From JAHWKS01 sp964458385 (GTDB lineage Bacteria; Planctomycetota; Planctomycetia; Pirellulales; Pirellulaceae): DNA of 64,000 bases. Each line of letters opens with the position of its first letter. Position 1 is the first letter of the stretch. The notes under the pieces are model-generated. The model did no database searches, had not been told where the DNA came from, and was given only the letters and a program-made list of their open reading frames with translations. Below are positions 9,335 through 19,870 of the stretch, in pieces. A program made the position numbers and the translations under genes. The stretch is taken from positions 25,934-89,933 of the forward strand of contig CAYWIS010000002.1 of NCBI GenBank assembly GCA_964458385.1, read 5' to 3'.

Positions 9335-9386
9335 CGGCACGGATGTTGAGTCCGGTTTCTGTTCACGCCTCACGAGAGCATCCCCG

Positions 9387-9932
9387 ATGAAGACCCTAGT
9401 TACCACCGCGATCATGGCAAGTGTGTTCGGTCTTTGGTGTGTCGCGAGTATCGGCCTGGCCGAAGAGGCGCCGAAGGTAGGCGATCTCGCACCGGACTTC
9501 GAACTAAAGGCGAGTGACGGGAAAACCTACAAGCTGTCGGACTTTCGTGGAAAGCAGGCCGTTGTGATTGCTTGGTTCCCTCGCGCTTTTACCGGCGGAT
9601 GCACCAAGGAATGCAAGTCGATGCGTGAAGCTGGCGACAAACTGCGAGGATACGAAGTGGCCTACTTCACGGCGAGCACCGACCCGGTCGAGAAGAATAC
9701 CGATTTCGCCAAGTCACTCGACTTAGATTATCCGATCTTATGCGATCCTACGTGTGAAACGGCGAAGGCCTACGGTGTCTATATTCCTGATCGGAACGCT
9801 GCTCAACGCGTCACCTTCTACATTGGTAAAGATGGCAAAATTCTGCACATCGACCGCGCCGTCAAAACCGATACACACGGCGCCGATATTGCGGCTCGCC
9901 TGGGCAGCCTTGGCGTAGAAAAGAAGAATTAG
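9387..9932 (+). CDS. Exported peroxiredoxin (AhpC/TSA, Bcp-like)
   Basis: 181 residues. The ATG at 9387 begins a Sec signal peptide (cleavage near GLA-EE); the longer frame to 9243 overlaps galM and lacks signal character. The mature domain is a thioredoxin fold: VGDLAPDFELKASDGK, the peroxidatic-site segment FPRAFTGGCTKEC (peroxidatic Cys, with a second Cys four residues on as a possible resolving Cys), and the PILCDP strand. The family reduces hydrogen peroxide or organic hydroperoxides using thiols. Periplasmic location is inferred from the signal. It follows galM closely and ends just before a strong terminator. Confidence 0.9.
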   Translation: MKTLVTTAIMASVFGLWCVASIGLAEEAPKVGDLAPDFELKASDGKTYKLSDFRGKQAVVIAWFPRAFTGGCTKECKSMREAGDKLRGYEVAYFTASTDPVEKNTDFAKSLDLDYPILCDPTCETAKAYGVYIPDRNAAQRVTFYIGKDGKILHIDRAVKTDTHGADIAARLGSLGVEKKN

Positions 9933-9957
9933 AATCGCCCTTTTTGCCAAGGGTAGT

Positions 9958-10023
9958 GCGGAATGGAGCTGGGCGGCGGAGGTGCGCCTCGTCGCCGCTC
10001 GCCTTCATTCCGCATTTGTTTTT
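9958..10023 (+). terminator. Rho-independent terminator after the peroxiredoxin gene
   Basis: The outer stem GCGGAATG (9958-9965) pairs with CATTCCGC (10006-10013). A GC-rich inner part (GGCGGCG with CGCCGC) extends it. ATTTGTTTTT follows. It starts 26 nt after the peroxiredoxin stop. Confidence 0.8.
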
Positions 10024-10201
10024 CAGGCTGATGTGTTCACGCAATCCGGCGCCTTAGAACTCGACGTCTCTCATTGCGCGGTCAACCGGACCGAGGCGTC
10101 ATTTCTCGCTGCTTCCCTAGGCGATTATGAGGGTACCCTGTGACTGTGAACTTGTGGTCATAGGGACGTAATACGTCGGCGTTAGGTCATGGCGCGCCAA
10201 G

Positions 10202-11335
10202 TCACGACGCGTCGTTTGGGGTCGGCGTGACAAGGCTCTCGGATTCGCCGAAATAAACAGGCGCCGCCGCAGGTCGACCAAAGTGGTAGCCTTGAAACAA
10301 TTTGAATCCCATTTCACGGCAGACTTGCGCCTCTTCGGCCGCTTCAACGCCCTCGGCCAAAGGTAAGATGCCTAACTCATTCACAAGACGCACCAACGAA
10401 GCCACCATGGTGCGCTGCGCTTCGGGGGCAGTGTGAATACCGCGGATCAATCGCATGTCGAACTTGACGTAATCGGGCGAGGTATCGACAAGTTCGGCCA
10501 GACGAGCTTGTCCTGCTCCGAAGTCATCATAGGCCAATCCAATTTTCAGATCTTGGAGCGCGGTGCGCAGCGTTGTCAACGAGCTTCGATCTACGGCCGC
10601 CGATTCGTGGAGCTCCAGGGTGAACTGCTGGTCAGGCTCCATACGCCGCAACTCACGCAGCGACGCGCATAAGTTCGCCATATCCTCGAGTTCGCGCGGG
10701 TGCGTGTTCAAAAAAAGGTGGGGCGACTTGTCATGACCGAGGCGAATCCCCTCAACGCGCAACAACTGACTGAGTTCGGNNNNNNNNNNCTGAAACATTG
10801 GCCCGGGGGTCGCTAGACCCACTAACGGACTTCGACCTAAGACCTCGTAGGCGACTGTTTCTCCGGTTTCGGCCGTGACAATGGGTTGATAGTAAGGCGT
10901 TACGGCGCGATGGCTCAGTAATCGATCGAACTGCACGAGCGCTAACGCTTGGTCGCATACTCCAACGGCGCATCGCGTCGCATTGACGGTTGCGGAGTCG
11001 ATTCCCGGTTGGTGAATGATCCGAAATACTGCTTCGCCGAAGTGCAGCAGATCGTTGTGGGCGAGCGGCTGGACTTTCTCAATACGCCGGCCATTTACGT
11101 AGGTGCCATTGGTGCTTCCCAAGTCGCGCACCAGCAGCGTGGCGCCATCGGAGAGGAATTCAGCGTGCCGCCCGGAAACGCTCAGCTGTGGAATGCAAAT
11201 GTCGACTCCGGCTCGCCGCCCCAAGATTGCGGGCAAACGACTGAGCGCAAATGTTGCGCCTCCGGCCTGACTCACCAAGGTCCAAGTAGGCTCGGTGCGC
11301 GGCGGGAAATCGAGCTTTGCCATCGTTGGCGTCAT
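10202..11335 (-). CDS. FHA-EAL domain protein (putative c-di-GMP phosphodiesterase), contains assembly gap
   Basis: An N-terminal FHA domain has LGRRAGVDICIP, VSGRHAEF and GSTNGTYVNG, the phosphothreonine-binding set. It is followed by a linker and a C-terminal EAL domain. The EAL catalytic set appears complete: EVLGR, LFLNTHP, LELHES, YDDFGAGQ, VKFD, AEGVE and FQGY. This predicts an active c-di-GMP phosphodiesterase controlled by binding to phosphorylated Ser/Thr-kinase targets. There is no signal or membrane segment. Ten N at 10780-10789 sit in the EAL domain after PGPMFQ; the frame is the same on both sides and a few residues are missing. The start is ATG at 11335 (11323 is also possible). 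It is divergent from the toroid gene. Confidence 0.88.
   Translation of the reverse strand: MTPTMAKLDFPPRTEPTWTLVSQAGGATFALSRLPAILGRRAGVDICIPQLSVSGRHAEFLSDGATLLVRDLGSTNGTYVNGRRIEKVQPLAHNDLLHFGEAVFRIIHQPGIDSATVNATRCAVGVCDQALALVQFDRLLSHRAVTPYYQPIVTAETGETVAYEVLGRSPLVGLATPGPMFQXXXXELSQLLRVEGIRLGHDKSPHLFLNTHPRELEDMANLCASLRELRRMEPDQQFTLELHESAAVDRSSLTTLRTALQDLKIGLAYDDFGAGQARLAELVDTSPDYVKFDMRLIRGIHTAPEAQRTMVASLVRLVNELGILPLAEGVEAAEEAQVCREMGFKLFQGYHFGRPAAAPVYFGESESLVTPTPNDAS
10780..10789. other. Assembly gap (10 N) inside the EAL gene
   Basis: A run of ten N. Comparison with the usual EAL spacing between the EVLGR and NTHP motifs suggests more than three residues are missing, so the true length is probably longer than 10 bases. 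Confidence 0.9.
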
Positions 11336-11507
11336 AAGGGCATTCCCCACATGTACGTACGCAGCGAGAGCGACTGCTCCCCACGCAAGCATAGCTTGCA
11401 ATTGGCGACAATTGCGGGGATGCAACCCAAGCTCACACCGCCAAGGCAAGCTATGTTTTTCTGTTCCTCTGATTTGTTTTGACCATCGCGCCGGAGTTGC
11501 GGATTTT

Positions 11508-12383
11508 ATGGATTGCTGGAATGAGTTGCTTACTCGCATGGCCAAACGCCCGGTCTGTGGGTACGACCCGCGGCAATCGCCCGCGAGCGAGCCGACCGCG
11601 ATTACTGCGTTGGCGCTAATTAAGTACGGACGGCGCGATGACGCTCTTCCTGCTCTGGATTTTCTTGTGTTGTGTCAAGGCGACGACGGCGGTGTAGGAG
11701 TTCGCGAGGGAGAACCGCAACCGCAATGGCCAACGAGTCTAGCCGTGCTCGCGTGGCGCGCCAGCGGGCTCCAACAGTACGAGGAAAACGTTCGGAGTGG
11801 GGTTGCATGGATGCTTTCGATGCGTGGCAAAGCTATGCCTCGAAACGAGGAAATGGGACATGATACGACGCTCGTTGCTTGGCCATGGGCGGCAGGCACG
11901 CATTCATGGATTGAACCGACCGCCTTGGCGGTTGCGGCTTTTAAATCGGCGGGCCGCAGCGGCCATGCCCGCACACGCGAGGCGGTTCAGATGCTCATTG
12001 ACCGGCAACTCCCTGGCGGCGGGTGCAATTACGGCAATACCCTGTGCCTTGGCCAACTACTTCGCCCCCATGTGCAACCGACCGGAGTCGCGTTGTGGGC
12101 GCTGGCAGGTGAACACGACGACCACGGCCGGATTACTGCCTCGGTGCGCTGGCTTGCGCGGACAATCAATGCACAAACAACCACCTGTTCGTTAGCCTGG
12201 GCGATTCTCGGGCTCGCCGCGCAACGTGCTGTTCCGAAGAACGCTAGGTCATGGCTGGAGAATTCGGTGGATCGGACGCTGCGCTCCGACCAATCGCCCC
12301 ATAAGCTTGCCTTACTGGCGTGGGCCTCTGCTGCGGTGGGGGGCAGCCATCGCCAATCTGATAATGTGAGGTTTGGACGATGA
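11508..12383 (+). CDS. Alpha/alpha-toroid (prenyltransferase/squalene-cyclase repeat) protein
   Basis: 291 residues made of repeated helix pairs of the terpene-cyclase/prenyltransferase toroid type: SEPTAITALALIKYG, PTSLAVLAWRASG, EPTALAVAAFKSAG, PTGVALWALAG and SLAWAILGLAAQ. There is a QW-like GGGCNYGN turn. The length gives about five repeats. The DxDD catalytic motif of class II cyclases is absent, so cyclase activity is unlikely and a binding or scaffold role is inferred. The ATG at 11508 is the first start clear of the divergent FHA-EAL gene. The stop overlaps the start of the DUF362 gene (ATGA), implying translational coupling and a shared pathway. Confidence 0.8.
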   Translation: MDCWNELLTRMAKRPVCGYDPRQSPASEPTAITALALIKYGRRDDALPALDFLVLCQGDDGGVGVREGEPQPQWPTSLAVLAWRASGLQQYEENVRSGVAWMLSMRGKAMPRNEEMGHDTTLVAWPWAAGTHSWIEPTALAVAAFKSAGRSGHARTREAVQMLIDRQLPGGGCNYGNTLCLGQLLRPHVQPTGVALWALAGEHDDHGRITASVRWLARTINAQTTTCSLAWAILGLAAQRAVPKNARSWLENSVDRTLRSDQSPHKLALLAWASAAVGGSHRQSDNVRFGR

Positions 12384-13408
12384 CGCTCTCGACACAAACT
12401 GGAACTAGCGAGTCGAAAATCGACCGCCGTGTACTCCTCAGTGGAGCCGCCGCGTGTGCTGGACTGGCCGGATGGCCCTTGGTCCGCGAGATGTTCGCAC
12501 CGCGCGCGTCGGTCTTTATCGCGCGAAATCAGCGATACGATAGCCGACTGGAACGCGTGATAAGCGATGGATTGGCGGCGGTGGGCATAGATGTTTCTCA
12601 GTATCGCGGTCGTCGAGTGTTACTCAAGCCAAACCTTGTGGAGCCCACGCGCAATGCTCCGCACATGACGACCCATCCGGCCATGATCGTTGCAACCGCG
12701 GAAGTTTTCCGCCGGGCCGGCGCGGTCGTAACGGTGGGAGAAGGCCCAGGGCATGTGCGCGACACGGAAATGGCGTTGGTGGAATCGGGAGTCGGCGAGG
12801 CGCTTGCGGACGCCGGACTTCCGTTCGCCGATTTGAATTACGAGGAAACCGCCTGGGTCAAGAACGCCGGAAAGGCTTGTGACCTGCCAGGATTCTACTT
12901 TCCTCGGTCGGTAATCGAGGCTGACCTGATTGTCTCGCTTCCCAAGATGAAGACGCATCATTGGGTGGGTGTCACATGCGCTATGAAGAACCTTTACGGG
13001 GTGATTCCCGGTATCAGGTACGGCTGGCCGAAGAACGTGCTGCACCACAACGGCATACCGCAGACTGTGCACGACATCAACGCCTCGTTGCCGCGTACGA
13101 TCGCCGTTGTTGACGCCATTGAGTGTATGGAGGGCGATGGTCCGATTATGGGCAGCCCCAAATGGATGGGGCTTGTGCTGGTCGGAGCCAACCTACCCGC
13201 GGTGGACGCCACCGTGTGTCGGTTGATGGACGTGCGTCCCGAGGCCGTCAATTACCTGCGTTTGGCGGCCGACCGCTTAGGCCCGATCGCCGAGCAGCGT
13301 ATTGAGCAACGGGGAGAAGCGTGGCGTCCATTGGCCTCACCTTTCCAGATTCTGGATAAACCACACCTACATAGCCTGCGGCCTAAGCCGGGAGTCTTCG
13401 TTTCCTGA
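12380..13408 (+). CDS. DUF362 domain protein with Tat-like leader
   Basis: 342 residues. The N-terminus (DRRVLLSGAAACAGLAG) resembles a twin-arginine leader with weak RR context. The body is DUF362: GRRVLLKPNLVEP, then GEGPGH, SLPKMKTHHWVGVTCAMKNLYGV and VVDAIECMEGDGP. DUF362 proteins often occur with iron-sulfur domains, but no CxxC ferredoxin motifs are present here, so the redox role is uncertain and the function is not established. The start codon overlaps the toroid gene stop by 4 bp (ATGA). The gene is separated by 45 bp from the convergent small secreted-protein gene. Confidence 0.88.
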   Translation: MTLSTQTGTSESKIDRRVLLSGAAACAGLAGWPLVREMFAPRASVFIARNQRYDSRLERVISDGLAAVGIDVSQYRGRRVLLKPNLVEPTRNAPHMTTHPAMIVATAEVFRRAGAVVTVGEGPGHVRDTEMALVESGVGEALADAGLPFADLNYEETAWVKNAGKACDLPGFYFPRSVIEADLIVSLPKMKTHHWVGVTCAMKNLYGVIPGIRYGWPKNVLHHNGIPQTVHDINASLPRTIAVVDAIECMEGDGPIMGSPKWMGLVLVGANLPAVDATVCRLMDVRPEAVNYLRLAADRLGPIAEQRIEQRGEAWRPLASPFQILDKPHLHSLRPKPGVFVS

Positions 13409-13453
13409 AGCGAACGGCGCATGCCGAACCAGGGAGGTCCTGAATGACGTGTG

Positions 13454-13837
13454 TCACTCGGCGCCCATAAGATCTACCGTTGAGGCCCGCTGTTCGTACC
13501 AGACGAGGCCGCAGGCGGTGTTCGCGTGCAGCCAAGTCGGTTGAACTGTGGCGGTTACCTTGCGCGCCAGCCATGTATCGCCCTTGCGGTCGCAAACAAT
13601 TGTCAGATAGTGGTGGGATTTAACGTCGCGGATGTTAGCTGGCTGGCCGTCAATGGTCACTGATGCGTCCGGCGCTAGGGTGACCAGGACTTCTTGGCCG
13701 GCAATTAACATGCACAGGAACTTATCCGACGTGGACATGGCATGCCCGTGAAACTGCTGGGGCGCCAGGAGTGAACTGTACGTGGCCGCCAGCAGGGCGA
13801 GGCTCGCCATTGCCTGCAGCAAGATTCGCAGGTACAT
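13454..13837 (-). CDS. Small exported protein of unknown function
   Basis: 127 residues. The start at 13837 has AAGGAG about 8 nt upstream and begins a hydrophobic leader (MYLRILLQAMASLALLAATYSSLL), so the longer frame to 13891 is not used. The mature part is about 90 residues with VLVTLAPDASVTIDGQPA and LTIVCDRKGDTWLARKV, which suggests a small beta-rich fold. I do not recognise a family. It is convergent to the DUF362 gene and lies downstream of the HscC operon on the same strand, 151 bp from the J-like gene stop, so it may be separately transcribed. Confidence 0.6.
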   Translation of the reverse strand: MYLRILLQAMASLALLAATYSSLLAPQQFHGHAMSTSDKFLCMLIAGQEVLVTLAPDASVTIDGQPANIRDVKSHHYLTIVCDRKGDTWLARKVTATVQPTWLHANTACGLVWYEQRASTVDLMGAE

Positions 13838-13988
13838 GGGGCTTCTCCTTTCAGACAGAGCCGAACATGACGCCGACTCACTTCGACCCATGACGGCTCT
13901 TGCGACAAGTCGGACAGAGAAGCAACCAGTGTGCCGAATTGGTTGCGCCGCGAGAGGAAAAAATCCGTCGCGTCAGCCATCGCGCCTA

Positions 13989-15470
13989 TTAGAACGCGCG
14001 ATGGCCTGCATAGACAAACCGCAGCGGACCATCTTCGGCAATCACGTCTTGCCAATTGGCGTGGACGCCCGAACCAGCAAGGATTGCATCGGCAAATTGT
14101 GCTAGGCGTTGCGGCTCGATCGCTTCCACCAGACAGAACTGGAGCACCGAACGGCGGATACTCCGGTAATTCGAGTTGTCGTGCCCATTGAGGAATTTGC
14201 GCACCAGCGTTTTCAACTCATCATCGGTGCGGGGATCGTATTCATACCGCTCTTCTGCGTAACGGTACGCCTCGATGGTAAAGCCCAATTGGGCGACGGC
14301 GGCGGCGCTGTGACGCGCCATCTCGTCCATTACATCCAAGGCTCGGAAAGGATCGTGGGCGATATCACGCAGCACCAATACCAATTTGGGTCGGATGCGA
14401 TGGTACTCGCGCGTCCACGATAGGGGCAGTAGGTCGGTCCAATGGCGCGGGATTAAAAGATTCATGCGCAGCCGCCTCCAGCCTGCGGCTACATCCCACA
14501 GTAGGTCCAAGCGGTCCCACTCTCGGTCGAACGTACTATGGAGGTGGCTCATCTGCCCCAACTCGCGCCGGCACGCGTCCGCCGCCTGCTGGGCTTTCGG
14601 CGATTCGCTCCAGGCCAGTTGATCGATAGCCACCAGTAACAACCGCCCCCAGGCTTCCTCCTCGTCGAACACAATGCGTGGGCGCAGCTCGGCAAGGTCG
14701 GTTAGAACCATGTCCCAACGACCGATGCGGCCAAGGGCGCGCCACCGCCACTCGGTAAGATCGACAAGGGGGCCCAAGGGAACGTCAAGTCGTAAGAGTG
14801 CGGTGCAGCGCTCGTTGGCGGCTTCATGGGGGTGGGAATTCAGTTCACGTCGATAGAGTTCGCGCAGCCGACCTTCCAATCGGCTGACGCGCAATCCTTC
14901 GGTCAGCCAATAGGCCGGGCCTCGATCCGGATCGACTTCGGGCGCCGCAAACGTCAGCCAGTAAAGACGCAAACAAGCTTCACCACTTCCACCCCGTTCT
15001 TGGTGAATACGCACAAGACGCGCATAGGCGTCGGCAAGATCGCAGCCTTGTTCTAAATCGTTCCAAATGGTAGTGCATCGGGATTCGGCATCGGGAGCGA
15101 GCAATGGTTGCCCGCGCGGAGCCGGCGCCCCGCCTTCCAAATCTCGATCAGCTACTTCAGCGACATATGGCGGATCGTCTTCCTGGCTTGTCTGGTGGGG
15201 GAAAGTCCAATCGTCATGGTTCTCTTCGGCGTCGTCAGCATTCCATGCGCTCTGGTATAACTCGCGAGCCTGGATCTGCTTTTCGACGAATTCGTACGCT
15301 TCGCGGATGCGCTTGAACTGCTCGGGCGCATGTTCTGGTTTGAAGCGGCGTACAAGACCCAAATAAGCTCGGCGCGCAACGCGGGCATCGTTGTGGGGGG
15401 ATACACCCAGCAACTCGTAAGGATTGGTCGGCCAAAGCGATACGTCGTCCGGAAGGTTACGTCCCGACAC
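13989..15470 (-). CDS. J-domain-like protein with KPE in place of HPD, HscC operon
   Basis: 493 residues. The GTG at 15470 was chosen because it lies 4 nt after the upstream gene's stop with GGAGG about 10 nt before it; the frame stays open to 16001 only as an overlap with the upstream gene. Residues 16-65 align with a J domain (NPYELLGVS, ARRAYLGLVRRF, QFKRIREAYEF), but the HPD loop needed to stimulate Hsp70 ATPase reads K44-P45-E46. The remaining 420 residues are helical, Trp/Arg/Leu-rich and unrecognised, without transmembrane segments. As the third gene of the hscC operon it is probably a dedicated, atypical co-chaperone or client adaptor. Confidence 0.78.
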   Translation of the reverse strand: MSGRNLPDDVSLWPTNPYELLGVSPHNDARVARRAYLGLVRRFKPEHAPEQFKRIREAYEFVEKQIQARELYQSAWNADDAEENHDDWTFPHQTSQEDDPPYVAEVADRDLEGGAPAPRGQPLLAPDAESRCTTIWNDLEQGCDLADAYARLVRIHQERGGSGEACLRLYWLTFAAPEVDPDRGPAYWLTEGLRVSRLEGRLRELYRRELNSHPHEAANERCTALLRLDVPLGPLVDLTEWRWRALGRIGRWDMVLTDLAELRPRIVFDEEEAWGRLLLVAIDQLAWSESPKAQQAADACRRELGQMSHLHSTFDREWDRLDLLWDVAAGWRRLRMNLLIPRHWTDLLPLSWTREYHRIRPKLVLVLRDIAHDPFRALDVMDEMARHSAAAVAQLGFTIEAYRYAEERYEYDPRTDDELKTLVRKFLNGHDNSNYRSIRRSVLQFCLVEAIEPQRLAQFADAILAGSGVHANWQDVIAEDGPLRFVYAGHRAF

Positions 15471-15474
15471 GGTC

Positions 15475-16647
15475 TCAACCTCCCCGTTCGGAAGGTGGTG
15501 GACCGAGTGGCGGGGATGGCGGTGGTGCTGAAATTGGCGGCAAACCCGGGGATGCCGCACCATCAGGCTCGCTACTTGGATCACGCCAACCGGGCGGCGC
15601 TTCTCGGAGACTCCGAGCCCGTTCGCGAATTTGCTGCATGCGTGCTTCGTGCTCCTGACGAATGCGCTCCATTTGCTCACGGTGACGTTGAAGAATATCC
15701 TGTGCGTTTTGGCTAGCCGAACGAGGCGTCGTGATTTCAGTTGCTGTATTGTCGTCTTGGCCGCTCTCCCAAGGAGGCGCAATCCGACGCGGTTCAACCG
15801 GAAGCGGAGCCGTTGGCAAATAAATTTCGTCTGGGATTTGTTCTCTATTGACCTGGGACGATGGAGCCGGTGGCGAGGAACGGTCGAAACGGAAGGAAAT
15901 TCGAACAAGGATTGAAAGTAAGATGCACACCGCCGCCAAGGCCCACAATCGGCCGCGGGAGTTCGCTTCGGTACGACTGATTGTCGCCGTCTGAGGAACA
16001 CGCTGCGGTTGTCCCCATTTAGCTACTTGATCAATAAATTCGGGCGCCAAAGTCGCAATTTGCGGGTGGCGCACCTTGAGCGTTTTCGCCGCCTTGCGCC
16101 ATGGTTTGATGTCGTCCTGTAGTAGCGTCTGCAAGAGCGCGTTGCGACGCGCTGCCCGAGCCACAGGGCGAAGGGGGAACAACTCCATGGCGTAATGTGC
16201 GAGCGTCTCCATGCGCATATCGCGTCCGCTACTGTCAACGGTTGTGGCGTCAATATCCAAACCGGGCGCCAGGGAAGCGAGACGCGTTTGTACCCGCAGC
16301 GAGTGTTCGGCGCGGTAACGCAGGCTAACCCACTGTTGGCGCCGTTGTGCAACGGGAAACGAGAGCATCTTGGCCGCGAATGCCTCCGTGGCCTCAAGTA
16401 GTTCACGTTCCTCGGAAGTTATAAACTCGGGCGGATCCTCATCATCAAATACCCCCTCGGCGTCCCACCTAACCGTGCGAAATGCATCCGCCACGGTTTC
16501 GTTGGGAACAAAGTTCTCTTCTTCTAGCACACGGAAGAATTGCGCGCGTATTTCCGCCAGTGACGCGTCGCGAGGAACGCCCATATGCTTACGCGCCCAT
16601 TCTAGACGCTGCTCAAGACGTTCGGAGGTTGTGGTCGTTGGAGACAT
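15475..16647 (-). CDS. Single-pass membrane protein of the HscC operon with cryptic J-like N-terminus
   Basis: 390 residues. The ATG at 16647 has CAAGG 6 nt upstream; an earlier TTG overlaps hscC and was rejected. Residues about 8-50 (HMGVPRDASLAEIRAQFF, ending near VADAF) have the helix pattern of a J domain without HPD. A helical segment follows. One transmembrane helix is at about 230-248 (LWALAAVCILLSIL). The C-terminal 140 residues are Pro-rich, with a short charged coiled coil (HREQMERIRQEHEARMQQIR). Topology by charge suggests a cytoplasmic N-terminus. It lies 35 bp after hscC and 4 bp before the J-like gene. No family is known to me; a membrane tether for HscC is an inference. Confidence 0.7.
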   Translation of the reverse strand: MSPTTTTSERLEQRLEWARKHMGVPRDASLAEIRAQFFRVLEEENFVPNETVADAFRTVRWDAEGVFDDEDPPEFITSEERELLEATEAFAAKMLSFPVAQRRQQWVSLRYRAEHSLRVQTRLASLAPGLDIDATTVDSSGRDMRMETLAHYAMELFPLRPVARAARRNALLQTLLQDDIKPWRKAAKTLKVRHPQIATLAPEFIDQVAKWGQPQRVPQTATISRTEANSRGRLWALAAVCILLSILVRISFRFDRSSPPAPSSQVNREQIPDEIYLPTAPLPVEPRRIAPPWESGQDDNTATEITTPRSASQNAQDILQRHREQMERIRQEHEARMQQIRERARSLREAPPGWRDPSSEPDGAASPGLPPISAPPPSPPLGPPPSERGG

Positions 16648-16682
16648 AAAGCCTTGAAGTGGCGTCCATCTTGCGCCGCCGA

Positions 16683-18431
<1,749 letters not shown>

Positions 18432-18603
18432 CGCGAGTGATCCCTGAAGAGATAGGCCGATCGAAAAACGCCGCGGCGAATACGCCTATTGTTTCTATCC
18501 GAGATTGAATGAGCAAGCAGCTGGAATGTTCGCCCTAAAAAAGAAGGCGTGCCCCACGGTCGCCATACCCCCCGACAAAGATCCTCGCCCCAGCAAACGC
18601 CCC

Positions 18604-19458
18604 TTACGGCGATGTCGGGCGCAGCACGTTGCGAATGATGGACGCGTAGATCTTGAGCGTCAACGCATTTCGCAACACATAGCCGTTGTGGCTCTGGCTA
18701 CGGTCGGAGTAATCCTGAAAGTTGCGCGGGTTGGAAGGATGCACGCCGTCGCGGGCCACAAGCGTTGGCACATTGTATTCGTCGCCGGGAGCATCGCGAA
18801 ACTGTGGCAGCGCTCCGTTCCAATCGTCCGGACGACGCCTCAGGATTTCGGCATGATAATCGATAAGCGGCGTTTTCATTTCCCGAGCGATCTTACGCAC
18901 AATCTCGGCGAACTCGGCCGAGCGGTCCTCCAGGCCATGTCGCGGCGGAATGGTTGTCAGCAGAGGAATCGTCCCATTTTCGTAGCACTTGTGGACTACG
19001 GCGCGGGTTTTGGCTTCATATTCTTCGCTTGGCACATACGAAAGATCGTTTGTGCCAAACATCACCACGGCGACCTCGGGGTTAAGCTTTTGGAGCCAGG
19101 TGGCCAGGTGCTCGTCTGCCCAACGAATGGTCATACCACCGTTGCTGCCAAAATCGGGGCCTTTCCAGTCTCGCCAACACTCGGGCCGTTGATACTCTTT
19201 AACGAGCCGCCTATCGGTGGCCAATTCTGGAGAAAGGCCCTTGGGTTCCTGCGAAAGTGGCGCCCAGAACGCCATGCTCACGGTAATGGAATCGCCGAAT
19301 TGGGCAAACGTGCCCGGCTGGCCGGTGAACCGTTGATGGACCTCGCGCATCGCCATGATCCAAGCTTCGGGATGATCGTCGGCCCGTAGATTCGGGGGAA
19401 TGAGCGCGAAAATGGCCAGGAACGCTGTAAGCGAGGAACGCGAAATCGCAAGGCCCAT
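18604..19458 (-). CDS. Exported SGNH/GDSL-family hydrolase
   Basis: 284 residues. ATG at 19458 has GGAGGG 7 nt upstream and begins a signal peptide (cleavage near LRA-DD). SGNH blocks are visible: block I FGDSIT with the nucleophile Ser, the Gly in SNGG, block III FGTND, and block V DGVHPS with the catalytic Asp and His. The family deacylates carbohydrates and lipids; the secreted planctomycete members often act on acetylated glycans, but the substrate here is unknown. The gene stands alone between the HscC operon and a region of gene decay. Confidence 0.87.
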   Translation of the reverse strand: MGLAISRSSLTAFLAIFALIPPNLRADDHPEAWIMAMREVHQRFTGQPGTFAQFGDSITVSMAFWAPLSQEPKGLSPELATDRRLVKEYQRPECWRDWKGPDFGSNGGMTIRWADEHLATWLQKLNPEVAVVMFGTNDLSYVPSEEYEAKTRAVVHKCYENGTIPLLTTIPPRHGLEDRSAEFAEIVRKIAREMKTPLIDYHAEILRRRPDDWNGALPQFRDAPGDEYNVPTLVARDGVHPSNPRNFQDYSDRSQSHNGYVLRNALTLKIYASIIRNVLRPTSP

Positions 19459-19690
19459 AGGAGTTCCCTCCAAGCTGGCGCGTGGACTCTACGGCGCTGG
19501 GTTGGTTGCTGTATGCCGGTATGGTTGAGGGTATTGCGTTTTCAACCGTCAATGCACTGCGCGGTGTCGAACCGGCAGAGCATAGATGCTTCGTGAGTGT
19601 ATCGTTGCGGAACGGGGCAAACAACAATTTTCCCGCTATCGATCACGAGACTTACAAGCGACTCGCATTCTGCAGAACCGCATTGATTAG
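19459..19690. other. Intergenic stretch upstream of the SGNH gene
   Basis: About 230 bp with an open plus-strand frame (19482-19742) that lacks start context or homology. It may belong to the decayed material that follows. No terminator or repeat is seen. Confidence 0.35.
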
Positions 19691-19870
19691 TCACGATGGG
19701 CGCGGCGTATCGACGCCAGCAAAGGCAATTGCTGGGTCTTGAGCTATTCGTGGACGACCAATCCGACCTTCGTGAGCGAACTGGAGGAGCAATTTCGGGG
19801 AACGTGGCGCGTTGTGCGCCAGTACGTTGGTCGCCTAGGACAGGGATACTCAAACTCGATGACGGTATAG
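19691..19870 (+). pseudogene. Possible 3' remnant of an unrecognised plus-strand gene
   Basis: The frame from 19691 to the TAG at 19870 reads like real protein (GNCWVLSYSWTTNPTFVSELEE, then WRVVRQYVGRLGQGYSNSMTV) but is closed upstream by TAG at 19688 and has no start. It resembles the C-terminal soluble tail of a membrane protein, possibly a GT39-type transferase; that is a guess. It ends within 4 bp of where homology to the opposing M28 remnant stops, which suggests a deletion junction. Confidence 0.4.

Noticed and set aside
15471..16001. N-terminal extension of the J-like gene to 16001
   Set aside because: It overlaps the upstream membrane-protein gene in another frame, is Arg-rich and low in protein character; the GTG at 15470 has GGAGG and a 4-bp gap to the upstream stop.
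18505..19389. Long plus-strand ORF opposite the SGNH gene
   Set aside because: It is the antisense frame of a clear SGNH hydrolase and has no homology features of its own.
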